IMG/VR virus record: IMGVR_UViG_3300009103_000012
Location: 20,395-84,394 of that record
Reading direction: 5' to 3' (one strand)
Length of the DNA stretch: 64,000 nucleotides
From: a virus
Each line of letters begins with the position of its first letter. Positions within the stretch are counted from its first letter, which is position 1. The notes beneath the pieces are model-generated. The model made no database searches. It worked only from the letters and a program-made list of their open reading frames with translations, and was not told where the DNA came from. Below are positions 42,443 to 52,460 of the stretch, piece by piece. A program made the translations under genes and the position numbers.

Positions 42443-45400
42443 TTATCCCGTACCCGGGGTTCCACCACCACCAGCTCCATAGCCACCAGTAACAGAATCT
42501 TTGAACCCTTCTTGTGTGTCGATATTTGCATCATCATCAACGTATGTACCGCGATGGATACTCATACGGCCGCCGGGAACAGATCGGCCGGCACCTGGAC
42601 TGTAGAAGTCTTCTGCGAGACCGGCGTTGATTTTTCCAACTGGATAGTTGTATGCGCGCATTGCGCCGTTGTTGTCGAGGCCAGGAACAATATCGTGTAT
42701 TGGGCTAAAGCTGATGCTACACTTTATCATCTGTGGAGCTCTTCTACTAATATCAGACATATCCCATTGCGATTCTTTCCAGTCCATATCAAAACTGGTA
42801 ATGACGCCCGCTAAGCCTCGTCCACCGGCTGCTTCGAAAGATCGTACAACAGCATTTTTGTCGGGATGAAAGAAATCATAAATATCAAATACCTGCTCTT
42901 CAAGGGTAACATTTACAGGTGGAACTGTCGGTTCGGCTGGTGGTGGATAGATTGGATACAGGTCCACCGATGTTACCACGTATGCGTGGGTATGGCCCTT
43001 ACTTGATAAAGCTGGCCCATAAGGGTCGGCAGGATCATCAGGGTCTGCTGGGGTCACTAGATACTCTGCGTATTGTCCAGCTTCACGGACATCTTCATTA
43101 ACACTTGTCTCTTGGTTTAGCTCATCCGCTGATTCACCTGCCGCATTCACAAAAGCCCCATACTCATCGGAAACTCTGCGACCAATGATATTCACTTTCA
43201 TTTCTGAATATGTGCGTGAAGTGAATGCATGGTCTTCGATGTTTATACCAGATGTTGCAGTGGGGGGAGGGAACAGAGCAGGCCAGTCATCTGGCCCGTA
43301 TGGAGTCCCGGGAGTTGACTTATCCTGGTCCATATCATACGTCGTATAACCCTCGGAATTGGCGTACATCATAGCTACACCGAGGCCAAGGCCACTAGTA
43401 TCAAAAGGAATAAATCCATGGTCGAAGTCTGCATGTTCGTCAGGCTCAAAAAACCAATGCATATCAATATCTAGCTCAACACCAGCCGCGTCTGCTTCGG
43501 CAGTCGCCTCTGCTATCTCAACAGCAGCTTGGGCTTCTTCCATGTATGTTAGATCGAATGGCGCGCCTTCCCACTTCGCTCTTTCTTCATCACTATCGAT
43601 TGTAGTACCACTTGGGCTACCATACGCTGACGCCGCAGGAATCGCTTCAGACATACCAAATATTCTAGCAAGATTAAAGCGACTATAGTTACTACGTAAA
43701 ACATCGCCAACACGAAGGCGGATGAGCGGAGATGCAGTCGGGATCTGTGAGAATGGCATAACAAACTTTTTATTACCTGCCTTGACTGGCTTGCCCATCG
43801 AAAATTGCGGATAACACATTGAGACCAATTTATTGATACTCCACCACATCGAATCAAAATCTTTCGGTCCTGTTGCTACCATCGTCCATGTAACAGAAAT
43901 GCTTCTAGAAGTATTTTGGTATATACGAACGGGATCGATTCGTCCATAACCTGCTGACTCTGCATAGCTAACAGAATATGAGTCTTTCACATCTTCTATA
44001 AACGCCTGGAATGAAATAACTTCATTTGTTCTAAGATCGTGGAAGTAAAATGGCATATACTCAGAATCTAATTCATCCTCAATCTCTGTCACATATTGTT
44101 GGGGTAGACGATGACCATCGTGCTGAATTATCTTTCTACGCCTGGGTGAATTCGGACCAGCACCATACTCAGAGGGTCCATGGCTATTAAAATACTGACC
44201 CGGTGAATTCGTTTTATCACCAATCGCACGCATATTTTTTCTAGCGTAACCTGGGAAGAAACCATATAAAGAATAAGCGTTAGCATACTTCTGTGGAAGA
44301 AGAATCAGTGAGGGAACACCTCTGTGTCGCCAGACGAGTTTATTTTGTCCGCCGAACGCCCGGGATTTTGCTTGTCGAGTCTGGCCGTTTGTTGGCATAC
44401 CAGAGATAGAAGGGACGATTGCGAATTGCTTATTTTTTGCGTCTAAGAATCTATCACCCATCACGGCCAGTGCACAAAAGAATCTCCATGAAGCGTAATC
44501 GTTAAGATGCATAATCGTATTAAACATTGCGGGTGGATCACCAGGAGATAAATCACCCAGAAGCTGCTTCAAGTCTCTTCTTATGCTTCTAAGAATTGAC
44601 GCATAATATCCGTGGCTCTTCATTGCCGACTCAAATAGTGTGAATACATTCCCACCAGAGCCTAAAAGAACAGCAGACCACCATAAAGCGATCGGTCCGG
44701 GTCCACCACCGCCACCACCTGGTACCGACGGCACTGAACTTGGGGCTATCTTAAAAAATGCAAGAATACCGTAGCAGATACAGCGCCACATTGGATTATG
44801 AGTTTCTGGAATACCCATTTGCTTCAACATCTTTGCAGTGCCAGTAGCAATCCTATACTGTCCCTTTTTCATCTGGGCTGGCTTTTTCTCAATTGATGTG
44901 GTTGCCGCAGCTGTTTGGATTATTGTCATTATGGCAGCGAATATTGTACCAGCGGCGACAATCTCAGCAAATGCTGTGGCGGCTGTTGTCATTTGTGCCA
45001 ACGCTGCGCCTGGACGAAAAGAAGCAAATGGTTCATAAGGATTGTTCAAAACACCAAAGCTCTTTTGGGAAGAAAGAGGTGAACCATCTATATCGCTATA
45101 TTCTAAATGACCATCTACAAGATGAGGTCGGTCTGGAGCATGATAAGCAGATACTGGCCTCAACTTCCATGTGTTGACTTTTTTCCTGCCAATCTGTACA
45201 CCATTTGGTAACAACGCAGCTGCCTGGGCGCCGGCGCTGGTAGGAGATTGACTCGTACCCATATTGTGTCCAGTCTGCCTCATCAGAGCAGAGTATGCGA
45301 TCTTCTGCATATCTTTAATACTGGTCCTATCAGCATTTTTGTTGTAAACACCAAATGCACCTTGCTCAACAGGAATACCTGCATCTGTAAATTCATTACC

Positions 45401-45973
45401 TCTTATATACGGAGAGCTTGTAGGCATTGGATCGAATCTATTATTGTTCGATAAAACTTGAGAAATTTTTGCCTGCATCGGAGTTGCGCCAGACGGATTG
45501 GGAAATGAAGCCCTACCTGTCGAATCACCGACACCGGGCTCATCATTTTCATACGTTGAACTCACATCTCGTAGAAGATCATGACCATCTTCTTGAGAGT
45601 TTTTATCCAACCAATCATTTATACCTGGAAGAAATCTACCAGAATTACTCAGCGTATCGAACTCGCCCACAGCAGCCGCAGAAGAATTCGTTCCTTCTGG
45701 CATTGTGTCTGTAAAGCCTTCGGTACCATCGTTCCCTCCAGTTGCAAATTCTGACGGTAGCCCATTTGCTTGTCGAAGAGAAAATTCATTTACTGGATCA
45801 GCGGGGTCTACGGGAAAAGCGTTCCGATTTTGGGGGTCTGTTGTTAGATTGCTAAGGTATGCTGCAAGGGTCTCACGTGCTTCTGTAGTCAGATCATCGC
45901 CAATCTTGGTTTGGCCATCTGTCCCGGTTCCCTCCGGTGTATAAGTTTCACCGTTTATACCATCAATACTCAT
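42443..45973 (-). CDS. Large tail/baseplate structural protein
   Basis: An 1176-residue virion protein of uncertain family. It follows the tape measure and small 79-residue gene and precedes the LysM-like protein, the slot of tube-initiator/connector proteins. Landmarks are an N-terminal Asp/Gly-rich region, a predicted membrane-like or buried hydrophobic stretch near 335-355, a Gly/Pro loop near 415-425, and a beta-rich domain near 635-765 (VTWTMVATGPKDFDSMWW). The C-terminus ends in a Gly tail. Structural role is confident; exact part is not. Confidence 0.65.
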   Translation of the reverse strand: MSIDGINGETYTPEGTGTDGQTKIGDDLTTEARETLAAYLSNLTTDPQNRNAFPVDPADPVNEFSLRQANGLPSEFATGGNDGTEGFTDTMPEGTNSSAAAVGEFDTLSNSGRFLPGINDWLDKNSQEDGHDLLRDVSSTYENDEPGVGDSTGRASFPNPSGATPMQAKISQVLSNNNRFDPMPTSSPYIRGNEFTDAGIPVEQGAFGVYNKNADRTSIKDMQKIAYSALMRQTGHNMGTSQSPTSAGAQAAALLPNGVQIGRKKVNTWKLRPVSAYHAPDRPHLVDGHLEYSDIDGSPLSSQKSFGVLNNPYEPFASFRPGAALAQMTTAATAFAEIVAAGTIFAAIMTIIQTAAATTSIEKKPAQMKKGQYRIATGTAKMLKQMGIPETHNPMWRCICYGILAFFKIAPSSVPSVPGGGGGGPGPIALWWSAVLLGSGGNVFTLFESAMKSHGYYASILRSIRRDLKQLLGDLSPGDPPAMFNTIMHLNDYASWRFFCALAVMGDRFLDAKNKQFAIVPSISGMPTNGQTRQAKSRAFGGQNKLVWRHRGVPSLILLPQKYANAYSLYGFFPGYARKNMRAIGDKTNSPGQYFNSHGPSEYGAGPNSPRRRKIIQHDGHRLPQQYVTEIEDELDSEYMPFYFHDLRTNEVISFQAFIEDVKDSYSVSYAESAGYGRIDPVRIYQNTSRSISVTWTMVATGPKDFDSMWWSINKLVSMCYPQFSMGKPVKAGNKKFVMPFSQIPTASPLIRLRVGDVLRSNYSRFNLARIFGMSEAIPAASAYGSPSGTTIDSDEERAKWEGAPFDLTYMEEAQAAVEIAEATAEADAAGVELDIDMHWFFEPDEHADFDHGFIPFDTSGLGLGVAMMYANSEGYTTYDMDQDKSTPGTPYGPDDWPALFPPPTATSGINIEDHAFTSRTYSEMKVNIIGRRVSDEYGAFVNAAGESADELNQETSVNEDVREAGQYAEYLVTPADPDDPADPYGPALSSKGHTHAYVVTSVDLYPIYPPPAEPTVPPVNVTLEEQVFDIYDFFHPDKNAVVRSFEAAGGRGLAGVITSFDMDWKESQWDMSDISRRAPQMIKCSISFSPIHDIVPGLDNNGAMRAYNYPVGKINAGLAEDFYSPGAGRSVPGGRMSIHRGTYVDDDANIDTQEGFKDSVTGGYGAGGGGTPGTG

Positions 45974-45980
45974 CTAAAAA

Positions 45981-46220
45981 CTACCTTCCATCTTCTTTAA
46001 CTATTTTAGCGACAAATTTACTCATAAATGAAGAATCTTTTGATAGTTTATGAAGGTCTGCCTCTAATGCTTCTATCTCAGGTGACAAAGCGATCTTCCA
46101 AAACTCAAGAACCCTTTGGTTCGCTTCATCCATCTCTTCTTGAGTATGTTCATCGAAGATATCTTCAGAGACCCCTAATTCTTTTATAGTCTCTTCTTCA
46201 TTTTTTTTCTCATCGCTCAT
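45981..46220 (-). CDS. Small acidic protein between tape measure and baseplate genes
   Basis: A 79-residue acidic helical protein without a membrane segment or known motif. It is closely spaced with the tape measure gene and the following structural gene, so it may be a chaperone or a minor baseplate part. Function unknown. Confidence 0.6.
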   Translation of the reverse strand: MSDEKKNEEETIKELGVSEDIFDEHTQEEMDEANQRVLEFWKIALSPEIEALEADLHKLSKDSSFMSKFVAKIVKEDGR

Positions 46221-46228
46221 CTTAACTC

Positions 46229-49200
46229 CTATTCAGCCTGCGCCAATGGTGATGTCATCACAGATTTATCAACAAGAACTTTACCAACCTTATTAGCATC
46301 CATCGTAACATTCATATTGATCGTAATATTGACTGGCTCATTCGTAATCGTAAATTCTCCTCCACCCGATCCAATCGCACCAGCAAAATTCTCTAACGCA
46401 ACATTGGCATCGACGGCCTCTAAGCTGTTAAGGGCCAGTAGCGCTGCGTTCACTTCTTGTACCATAAGATTAACTGCCTCTCCGAGTCCGCCGCCCTCAG
46501 CAAATGCGGTTGCCACTGATTGCATATTTGAGGCTGCTGACGCGAATTCGGTCATCTTGTTCATGGCGCAGAGAGCTGTGTCCATTTTATCTAGATCTGA
46601 TGCGGGATAATTGAACTCTGCTAATGCGACGAATAGATCGCCCATTGTGTATGTACTACTGTTAAATGTTAGCGAATCTACAATCTCTTTTACAATTAAT
46701 GCAATGGTACCTGAAAGGCCGATTATCGACTCTGTCCCCATTTCCTGTAATTGCCCTACGACATTTGCAAAGTCCCCGACAATGGCCATAGCCTTTCCAA
46801 TGACTTCCAATTTCGCAAGCTGTGCTTTTGGATCGCCTTCAATCGGGATATCTAATACTGATTTGACCAATGGACCAATGTGTGCCTTGACAGCGTTAAC
46901 TACTTTTCTAACGATTTGCATCATCTCATTTAGACGCTCGCTCATGGTCTTTCCCTTCTTAAAGAAGCTTCCGCCCTCTGGTGGCATTAAGTTTGCAACG
47001 ACCCCAATAGCTTCAGCGAAGTTTGCAACCGCCTCCATTGCGCCACCCACAATTCCGATCTTCGCCTCTGCTGCCTTTGCATCGATACCCTCTGGGACAG
47101 CTTCTATAACTGCTGTCACGATAGAAGGCAGATTGCCCTTAATTGACTTAAAGATATAATCAAATACAGGCTTCATTGATGACAGCGTGTCTGCCATCGA
47201 TGGTCCTTCCGTCCTGAAGAAACCACTGTTTTCGCTCTGATTCTGTTCCATAAATAGTTGCGCGATTCCGCCGATAGCTTCCACAAGCTTACCAGCACCC
47301 GTCATTGCGGCACCAACTACCTTCGCCTTCGCTTCAGCAAGCTTAGGATCTTCACCAATATCAATCGTAAGAATCTCTTTAATCATCGGAGGAATATTGT
47401 CTTTAACAGACCCAAGGATCATTTTCATAGTCTCGCCGTATTGTTTCATCACCTTGGCGGCACCCTTCGGATTTGCTTTCTTAAAGAAGCCTCCTTTCGA
47501 CATATCAGCAATCGCGTCCATTAACGCTGGAGGGGGTTGTAAAGCTGTCATTAACGTTCCGATTGCTGCCAAGAGACCACCTATGGCCTCCATCTTCTCG
47601 ATGTCTTCCGGCTTCATACTGGCAACCATTGCCTTAAGAGTGTTTAACAGTCCTGTCATCCCCTTGAACATTGCTTCCATAAACTTCTGAGCATCTGCTA
47701 GAATATTTTGTTCGCTACCAGACATATTTGAGAATCCCTGGATCATTGCGACTTTCACAACAACATCAACATTTTCACCAAGTGCTTGAAGAATCATGCC
47801 GATGGCTTGAACAAGATCTTTTAGCTTACTTGGATCCCCGACCTTCATTTTTGCAAGAGCCTCTACTGCTGGACCTAAGTGCTCGACTAGGGCATCGAGG
47901 AATTTTGCTGTTCCCTTTAGTCCTTTTCCAGCAAGCCAAAGAACAATTGGGTTCGCAAAGATTATCATCACCAATGATAGCACAGCCATTAGGGCCGCGG
48001 CGACCATTACAACTGCAAGCGCAGCCATAACTTTTGCACCTTCGAGAATTGTGTTAGTATCCACTTTCCCCATGAATTTATTAAATGCTGGTATAAAGAA
48101 CTTGGATAGAGCATTGAAGAATGCCACTGATGTGATGGCACCGAGGGATCCTATTAACATCGGTATTGCGCCGTATGAGAAAGCTAAACCAGCCAAAGCA
48201 GCGAAGCCAAGCATGATAGCAAGAAGCCCCATGTCAATTGCCGCCTTTACCATGTCTTCAGGAAATTCAGCAGCAGCTTTCTTTATAGCTGGTAAAGCCA
48301 ATGTAGCCAATAATTCGAAGAAAATCGTTGCCGTTACCGCTCCAATCGATCCCAAAATAAACGCCTGAATACCAGCTCCCATAAGCCACGCGCTGCCGAT
48401 GGTCGGAAGTAACATAATAGCAAGCTGCAGCATATTCATCGCCATACCTACCATATCTTCAGGGAATACAGCTGCGGCTTCTTTTAGCTTTGGTAAAAAC
48501 ATGGTCGCCATGAAGTACATGAAAATGGAGCCTATAATAGCACCAGCAATACCCGTAGCAAAGGCCCCGATGCCGTAGGTCATCAACATGGCAACCCCAA
48601 CAGCTGCAGCTGTAAGAATGACTAACGCAAGCATCGCGACGATTAGGGGTCCAAACTTTATACCTTTAATAATTTCGCTAAAGAATGCCACTGATATCAT
48701 AAACGCGGTACCGCCAACCAGCAAGAATATACTACCTAAAATGGCTCCACCGATACCGGGGCCAAAGAATGGAAGCCCAAGGGCGAATGCGTATGCGGCG
48801 GCGGCAGCAGCAATAGCGCCTATTGCAAGAACAGCAAGACCAACAGCAGCCATGGCCATCGTTCCAAGACCGACGCCCTTAACAGCATTACCGATCTCCC
48901 CCACTGCTTCTGTAAATGCGACACCACCAGCTGCCAGCATATAAGCACCGGCCACAAGTCCAATCGCAGCGAGAATCGCAAGTGGGTAAAGGAGGCCAAG
49001 GATTGAAAATGGAATGATGGCATACGCAACAGCGATCGCACCGATAGCCATCGCCGCCAGACCAACAGCGGCCATCATGATTGTACCAACTCCAACGGCC
49101 CCTACGACCGTGCCAATCACTCCCATAGCTAAAGTAAAGACTGTACCACCAACCACAAGCAAGAGGGCACCTGCGAGTAAACCAATCAATGCAGGCACAA

Positions 49201-51808
49201 CCATCCCAGGCTGAATTAGCATAGCTGCACTAACAACAATCTGTACTGCTAACGCGCCTAAAGCAATTCCAACAAGACCCTTAATAAGTGTGGTGAATTT
49301 AATCATCGATAGAATGGCGGCGACCATCACTAACCCAAGAGCAAATATTGCCATGGCCGGAAGAAACGAAAGAGCCATTAGCGTCATGTTAATCATCGCT
49401 TTTACGATATCGCCAGGCTTAATATCTGCTATTCTTTTTACAAATGACTTTAAGCCATCAGCCATATTGGACATTCCCTTCTTGAAGGACTTGCCCATCT
49501 TCCCTCCACTCTTTCCACCCTTCTCAGCTTTTGCAGCTGCTTTATCAGTCGCACCAGTCATTAAGCCAGCTATCTTCGCAACGACAACCTGGAATAGTGC
49601 TGCTTTGGCTGCCATGATTGCACCTACCAACAACGATTTCATAATCATGAAACCAAAGTAAGCTCCAGCGACCTTCCAAACAGTTGGGTTCATAGCAGCA
49701 GCTGAAAGAAGATTAAGTAGCGCGCCGATCAACGATGGAAGAGCAGCCATCAAAGCATCACCAATCGATTGGAGTGCACCTATTATCGCGCCTCCAATTC
49801 CCGATGAAGCTGCATCCCCCAGACCGGATGGATTTCTAAGAGCATCAGCCATTCCATTGATCATTTCGACCATCTTGCCAATTACAAATGGTATAAATCC
49901 GGCGATCATTGCACCAATCATTTGAATACCTTTTGCGAATGCATCTTTTAGCTTGGCAAATGCCGGCCCTTTTGCGCTGAAGAACTTCGAGAACTCTTTC
50001 CCCATATCTTCAGCCATTCGCTGCGGGCTGTAGTTCCCTTTTCCAGATAGCGCATCTTTGAATTTCTTAAAAATGCCTAATAATCCTGTTCCGGTTAGGC
50101 CGCCCTTCTCATCGATCCCCATTAAATTACGAAGGTCCTTGGGGTCGAACAAGTCTTTGATACCGTCCCATACACCCATGTCGCCCATAAGATCAGCAAA
50201 CATTTTACCAACTTGCTTACCAAACTGGAAAACAATCTTCAACGCTTTACGAATAGCTTTTAGAACATCTTGAAATGCCTTTGAGTCCTTAAGCCCCTTC
50301 ATAAAGCCCTTAGAAAATGCGTCAAAGAATCCCTGAACGCCTGATCCTCCACCCTCTGTCATCTTCTCAATAGAATCAGCTAGCTTTGACATCGCTTCTT
50401 CTTGAGTGAGAGCTTGGTCTTCAGCTTCCTCTGCGCCGGCTTCCAGGTCTTCATAAGAAACGCCTTGATTCTCAGCTGCTAGTGCATTTTCCATTGCTGT
50501 AACGGAAAGACCCATTTGCTCAGCCATCAGCGCTTTTTCTTGTCGTGTTAAATCATCAACTGATTTTCCGGTCTCATGGAATGCGTCACGCATCATATCG
50601 ATCCGCTCAGCTGGATTTTCAGCATTCATCATTTCCATCGTATCAAGCTGCATTCCCATTGATTGATTCAACATAGATACCGATTCAGCTGCACCCTCAA
50701 AGTTATCAAATTTATCAACAACACCAAGCAAGTCTGTTGCTTCAAGACCTAATTTAGCCATGTATGCTGCTGTTGCACCAAGCTGTTTGGTACTCATCTT
50801 ACCAAGCTTTTCGAAGTTCTCTGTAAGGGACGCCATGTTCTTACCCATGGTCTTCGCAGAGATTCCAAACTTGTCACCCATTTGGATCGCCATAGAAGCA
50901 GTAGCCGTTAACATCTCACCGACATCTTGACCAGAGTTCTGAGCCTGTCTGGTCATCTCGACCAGCGCAGCATTGGACATACCAAGGCCCTTATTCAACA
51001 TGACCATCTGGCCGGCATTCTCGGCTATGGACTCACTTAGCATGTGGAAGGAACTACCGGCTTCTTGCGCGATCTCGGACACTGCTGCTAATGCCGCTGC
51101 TGCTCCCGCTGAACCTCGCCCAAACACTTGAGAAACATTGAGGCCACTTTGAGCCAGAGCACCGCTAGCAGAAGTAAGGTCGTTAAAGCCATCGATGACC
51201 GCTTTACCTTCTCCTGTTGCGAGGTCACCAAATTCCCCGCGAACTTTCTCCATTTCTTGCTTTAGGGCACTCACGCCTCCGCCACCAGCTGTAGCCATCT
51301 CAGTTAAGCCACCAAGCATCTTAAACGGCATTGATATAATGGACTTACCAACAGCAGCCAAATTCTTGGCCATCTGAATTGCGCTAGCAGCAGCCATCTG
51401 TATAGAGGCGCCGGCGCTCTTCATACCCTTACCAATTCCTACGGCGGCTCCGGCGGCTGCGGCTTTTGAGGCACCAAGCTCTTTTACGAATTCGCTTACT
51501 TTGCCCATTGCACCTTGGGCACCTTCACCAGCTTGATCCATGCTATCTTGAATCTCTCCACCAGCGTTGGAGAAATCAGTCGCATTGCTAGCGGCATCTT
51601 GCAGACCAGCGTTTATTTCTTCAAGTCTAGAAGCAACCTGGTCGAGATCTTTACATTCTAATGCTTTACATAATTCAGCAGCAAGCTGCACTTGACCAGA
51701 CAATTGCTTCGCCTGAGAATCAAGCATTGCGGCACGCTCAGACAGAACTTTGTTAATCTGTTGCTGTATGCCTAATTGGTCTGCAGCTTCTTTTGAATCG
51801 CCTGCCAT
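46229..51808 (-). CDS. Tail tape measure protein
   Basis: An 1859-residue protein lying after tube and chaperone-like genes, as expected. It begins with a coiled coil (about 1-90), then a helical region, and from about 770 to 1260 many hydrophobic segments rich in Gly/Ala/Ile/Val (for example AAVGLAAMAIGAIA and a second near-copy). These might insert into the host inner membrane during injection. The C-terminal 500 residues contain repeated blocks with FKK-type and AKAKVVG motifs. Using the rule of about 0.15 nm per residue, the tail would be about 280 nm. Confidence 0.9.
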   Translation of the reverse strand: MAGDSKEAADQLGIQQQINKVLSERAAMLDSQAKQLSGQVQLAAELCKALECKDLDQVASRLEEINAGLQDAASNATDFSNAGGEIQDSMDQAGEGAQGAMGKVSEFVKELGASKAAAAGAAVGIGKGMKSAGASIQMAAASAIQMAKNLAAVGKSIISMPFKMLGGLTEMATAGGGGVSALKQEMEKVRGEFGDLATGEGKAVIDGFNDLTSASGALAQSGLNVSQVFGRGSAGAAAALAAVSEIAQEAGSSFHMLSESIAENAGQMVMLNKGLGMSNAALVEMTRQAQNSGQDVGEMLTATASMAIQMGDKFGISAKTMGKNMASLTENFEKLGKMSTKQLGATAAYMAKLGLEATDLLGVVDKFDNFEGAAESVSMLNQSMGMQLDTMEMMNAENPAERIDMMRDAFHETGKSVDDLTRQEKALMAEQMGLSVTAMENALAAENQGVSYEDLEAGAEEAEDQALTQEEAMSKLADSIEKMTEGGGSGVQGFFDAFSKGFMKGLKDSKAFQDVLKAIRKALKIVFQFGKQVGKMFADLMGDMGVWDGIKDLFDPKDLRNLMGIDEKGGLTGTGLLGIFKKFKDALSGKGNYSPQRMAEDMGKEFSKFFSAKGPAFAKLKDAFAKGIQMIGAMIAGFIPFVIGKMVEMINGMADALRNPSGLGDAASSGIGGAIIGALQSIGDALMAALPSLIGALLNLLSAAAMNPTVWKVAGAYFGFMIMKSLLVGAIMAAKAALFQVVVAKIAGLMTGATDKAAAKAEKGGKSGGKMGKSFKKGMSNMADGLKSFVKRIADIKPGDIVKAMINMTLMALSFLPAMAIFALGLVMVAAILSMIKFTTLIKGLVGIALGALAVQIVVSAAMLIQPGMVVPALIGLLAGALLLVVGGTVFTLAMGVIGTVVGAVGVGTIMMAAVGLAAMAIGAIAVAYAIIPFSILGLLYPLAILAAIGLVAGAYMLAAGGVAFTEAVGEIGNAVKGVGLGTMAMAAVGLAVLAIGAIAAAAAAYAFALGLPFFGPGIGGAILGSIFLLVGGTAFMISVAFFSEIIKGIKFGPLIVAMLALVILTAAAVGVAMLMTYGIGAFATGIAGAIIGSIFMYFMATMFLPKLKEAAAVFPEDMVGMAMNMLQLAIMLLPTIGSAWLMGAGIQAFILGSIGAVTATIFFELLATLALPAIKKAAAEFPEDMVKAAIDMGLLAIMLGFAALAGLAFSYGAIPMLIGSLGAITSVAFFNALSKFFIPAFNKFMGKVDTNTILEGAKVMAALAVVMVAAALMAVLSLVMIIFANPIVLWLAGKGLKGTAKFLDALVEHLGPAVEALAKMKVGDPSKLKDLVQAIGMILQALGENVDVVVKVAMIQGFSNMSGSEQNILADAQKFMEAMFKGMTGLLNTLKAMVASMKPEDIEKMEAIGGLLAAIGTLMTALQPPPALMDAIADMSKGGFFKKANPKGAAKVMKQYGETMKMILGSVKDNIPPMIKEILTIDIGEDPKLAEAKAKVVGAAMTGAGKLVEAIGGIAQLFMEQNQSENSGFFRTEGPSMADTLSSMKPVFDYIFKSIKGNLPSIVTAVIEAVPEGIDAKAAEAKIGIVGGAMEAVANFAEAIGVVANLMPPEGGSFFKKGKTMSERLNEMMQIVRKVVNAVKAHIGPLVKSVLDIPIEGDPKAQLAKLEVIGKAMAIVGDFANVVGQLQEMGTESIIGLSGTIALIVKEIVDSLTFNSSTYTMGDLFVALAEFNYPASDLDKMDTALCAMNKMTEFASAASNMQSVATAFAEGGGLGEAVNLMVQEVNAALLALNSLEAVDANVALENFAGAIGSGGGEFTITNEPVNITINMNVTMDANKVGKVLVDKSVMTSPLAQAE

Positions 51809-51888
51809 CTAATAACCACCCTGTGCGCAGCCTAATGCCTTGCTATAAGTATGGTAAATAGAAATCTACGCACCATAAAAAACAACCA

Positions 51889-52146
51889 TTAAAAAGGCCA
51901 CACAAACCCGGTAGCTTTTCGTAGCTTGGATGTTGCAAATTTCTTGGATTCTAAGATTGGCAATACATCTGACATTTTTTTATCAGCGTGTAACGCAGTA
52001 TAGAGATTTCTAGACTCCTTCAGAGCTTGCGCAAAGAGTTTTATTGTCTTCTTTGGGCCATTAAGCCTAATTTCAGTTATCTCACCGCGAATATATCTAG
52101 CGCAATCTTTCAGAAACTGTCGTTTAACTGGATCCATTTTTACCAC
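51889..52146 (-). CDS. Small basic protein before tape measure
   Basis: An 85-residue Lys/Arg-rich, helical protein ending with aromatic FVWPF. It is located between the candidate frameshift product and the tape measure. It could be a second tail-assembly chaperone. No family recognised. The 80 bases between it and the tape measure hold no clear promoter or hairpin. Confidence 0.55.
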   Translation of the reverse strand: MVKMDPVKRQFLKDCARYIRGEITEIRLNGPKKTIKLFAQALKESRNLYTALHADKKMSDVLPILESKKFATSKLRKATGFVWPF

Positions 52147-52157
52147 CTCTACAATAA

Positions 52158-52460
52158 CTATGTAAATCTACGCAATTTTGCAGGAACTTGGGAACGATAT
52201 CTTCCCATCATCGCCCTTGCATCAGGACTATTCTGGTGGGCCGCATGAGATGACTGCTTACCGTTAGACTTCTTTATCTCATCATTAAGGCGCTTAATGA
52301 ACCAATGGCGCATCCAAATCGGGCAATTATACCCTTCTACATAGGAAAACCCCATGTAGTACATTAGCAAGAAAATCTGTTCAAGGAATATTTCTTTGGT
52401 ACTATTCGTCAGGCCAAAAAAACGCCGCCCCCAGGGGCAGTCTAACCTCCGAGTGCTCAA
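52158..52460 (-). CDS. Candidate +1/-2 frameshift extension of tail assembly chaperone
   Basis: An open frame with only a TTG start (52460) and no ribosome binding site, overlapping the last 59 bases of the gp26-like gene in the +1 frame. Both frames share a seven-T run (52416-52422). A +1 slip of the Phe codon, or a -2 slip, would fuse the upstream protein to the 85 residues that follow (GLTNSTKEI... to the end). This is the location, between tube and tape measure, where tail assembly chaperones are often made by frameshift. The extension has a YYMGFSYV hydrophobic patch and a basic C-terminus. Confidence 0.6.
   Translation of the reverse strand: MSTRRLDCPWGRRFFGLTNSTKEIFLEQIFLLMYYMGFSYVEGYNCPIWMRHWFIKRLNDEIKKSNGKQSSHAAHQNSPDARAMMGRYRSQVPAKLRRFT

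Noticed and set aside
46611-47159. Plus-strand open frame of 182 codons opposite the tape measure
   Set aside because: Ser/Ala/Pro/Ile-rich shadow of a low-complexity minus-strand gene; several similar ones occur along the same gene.
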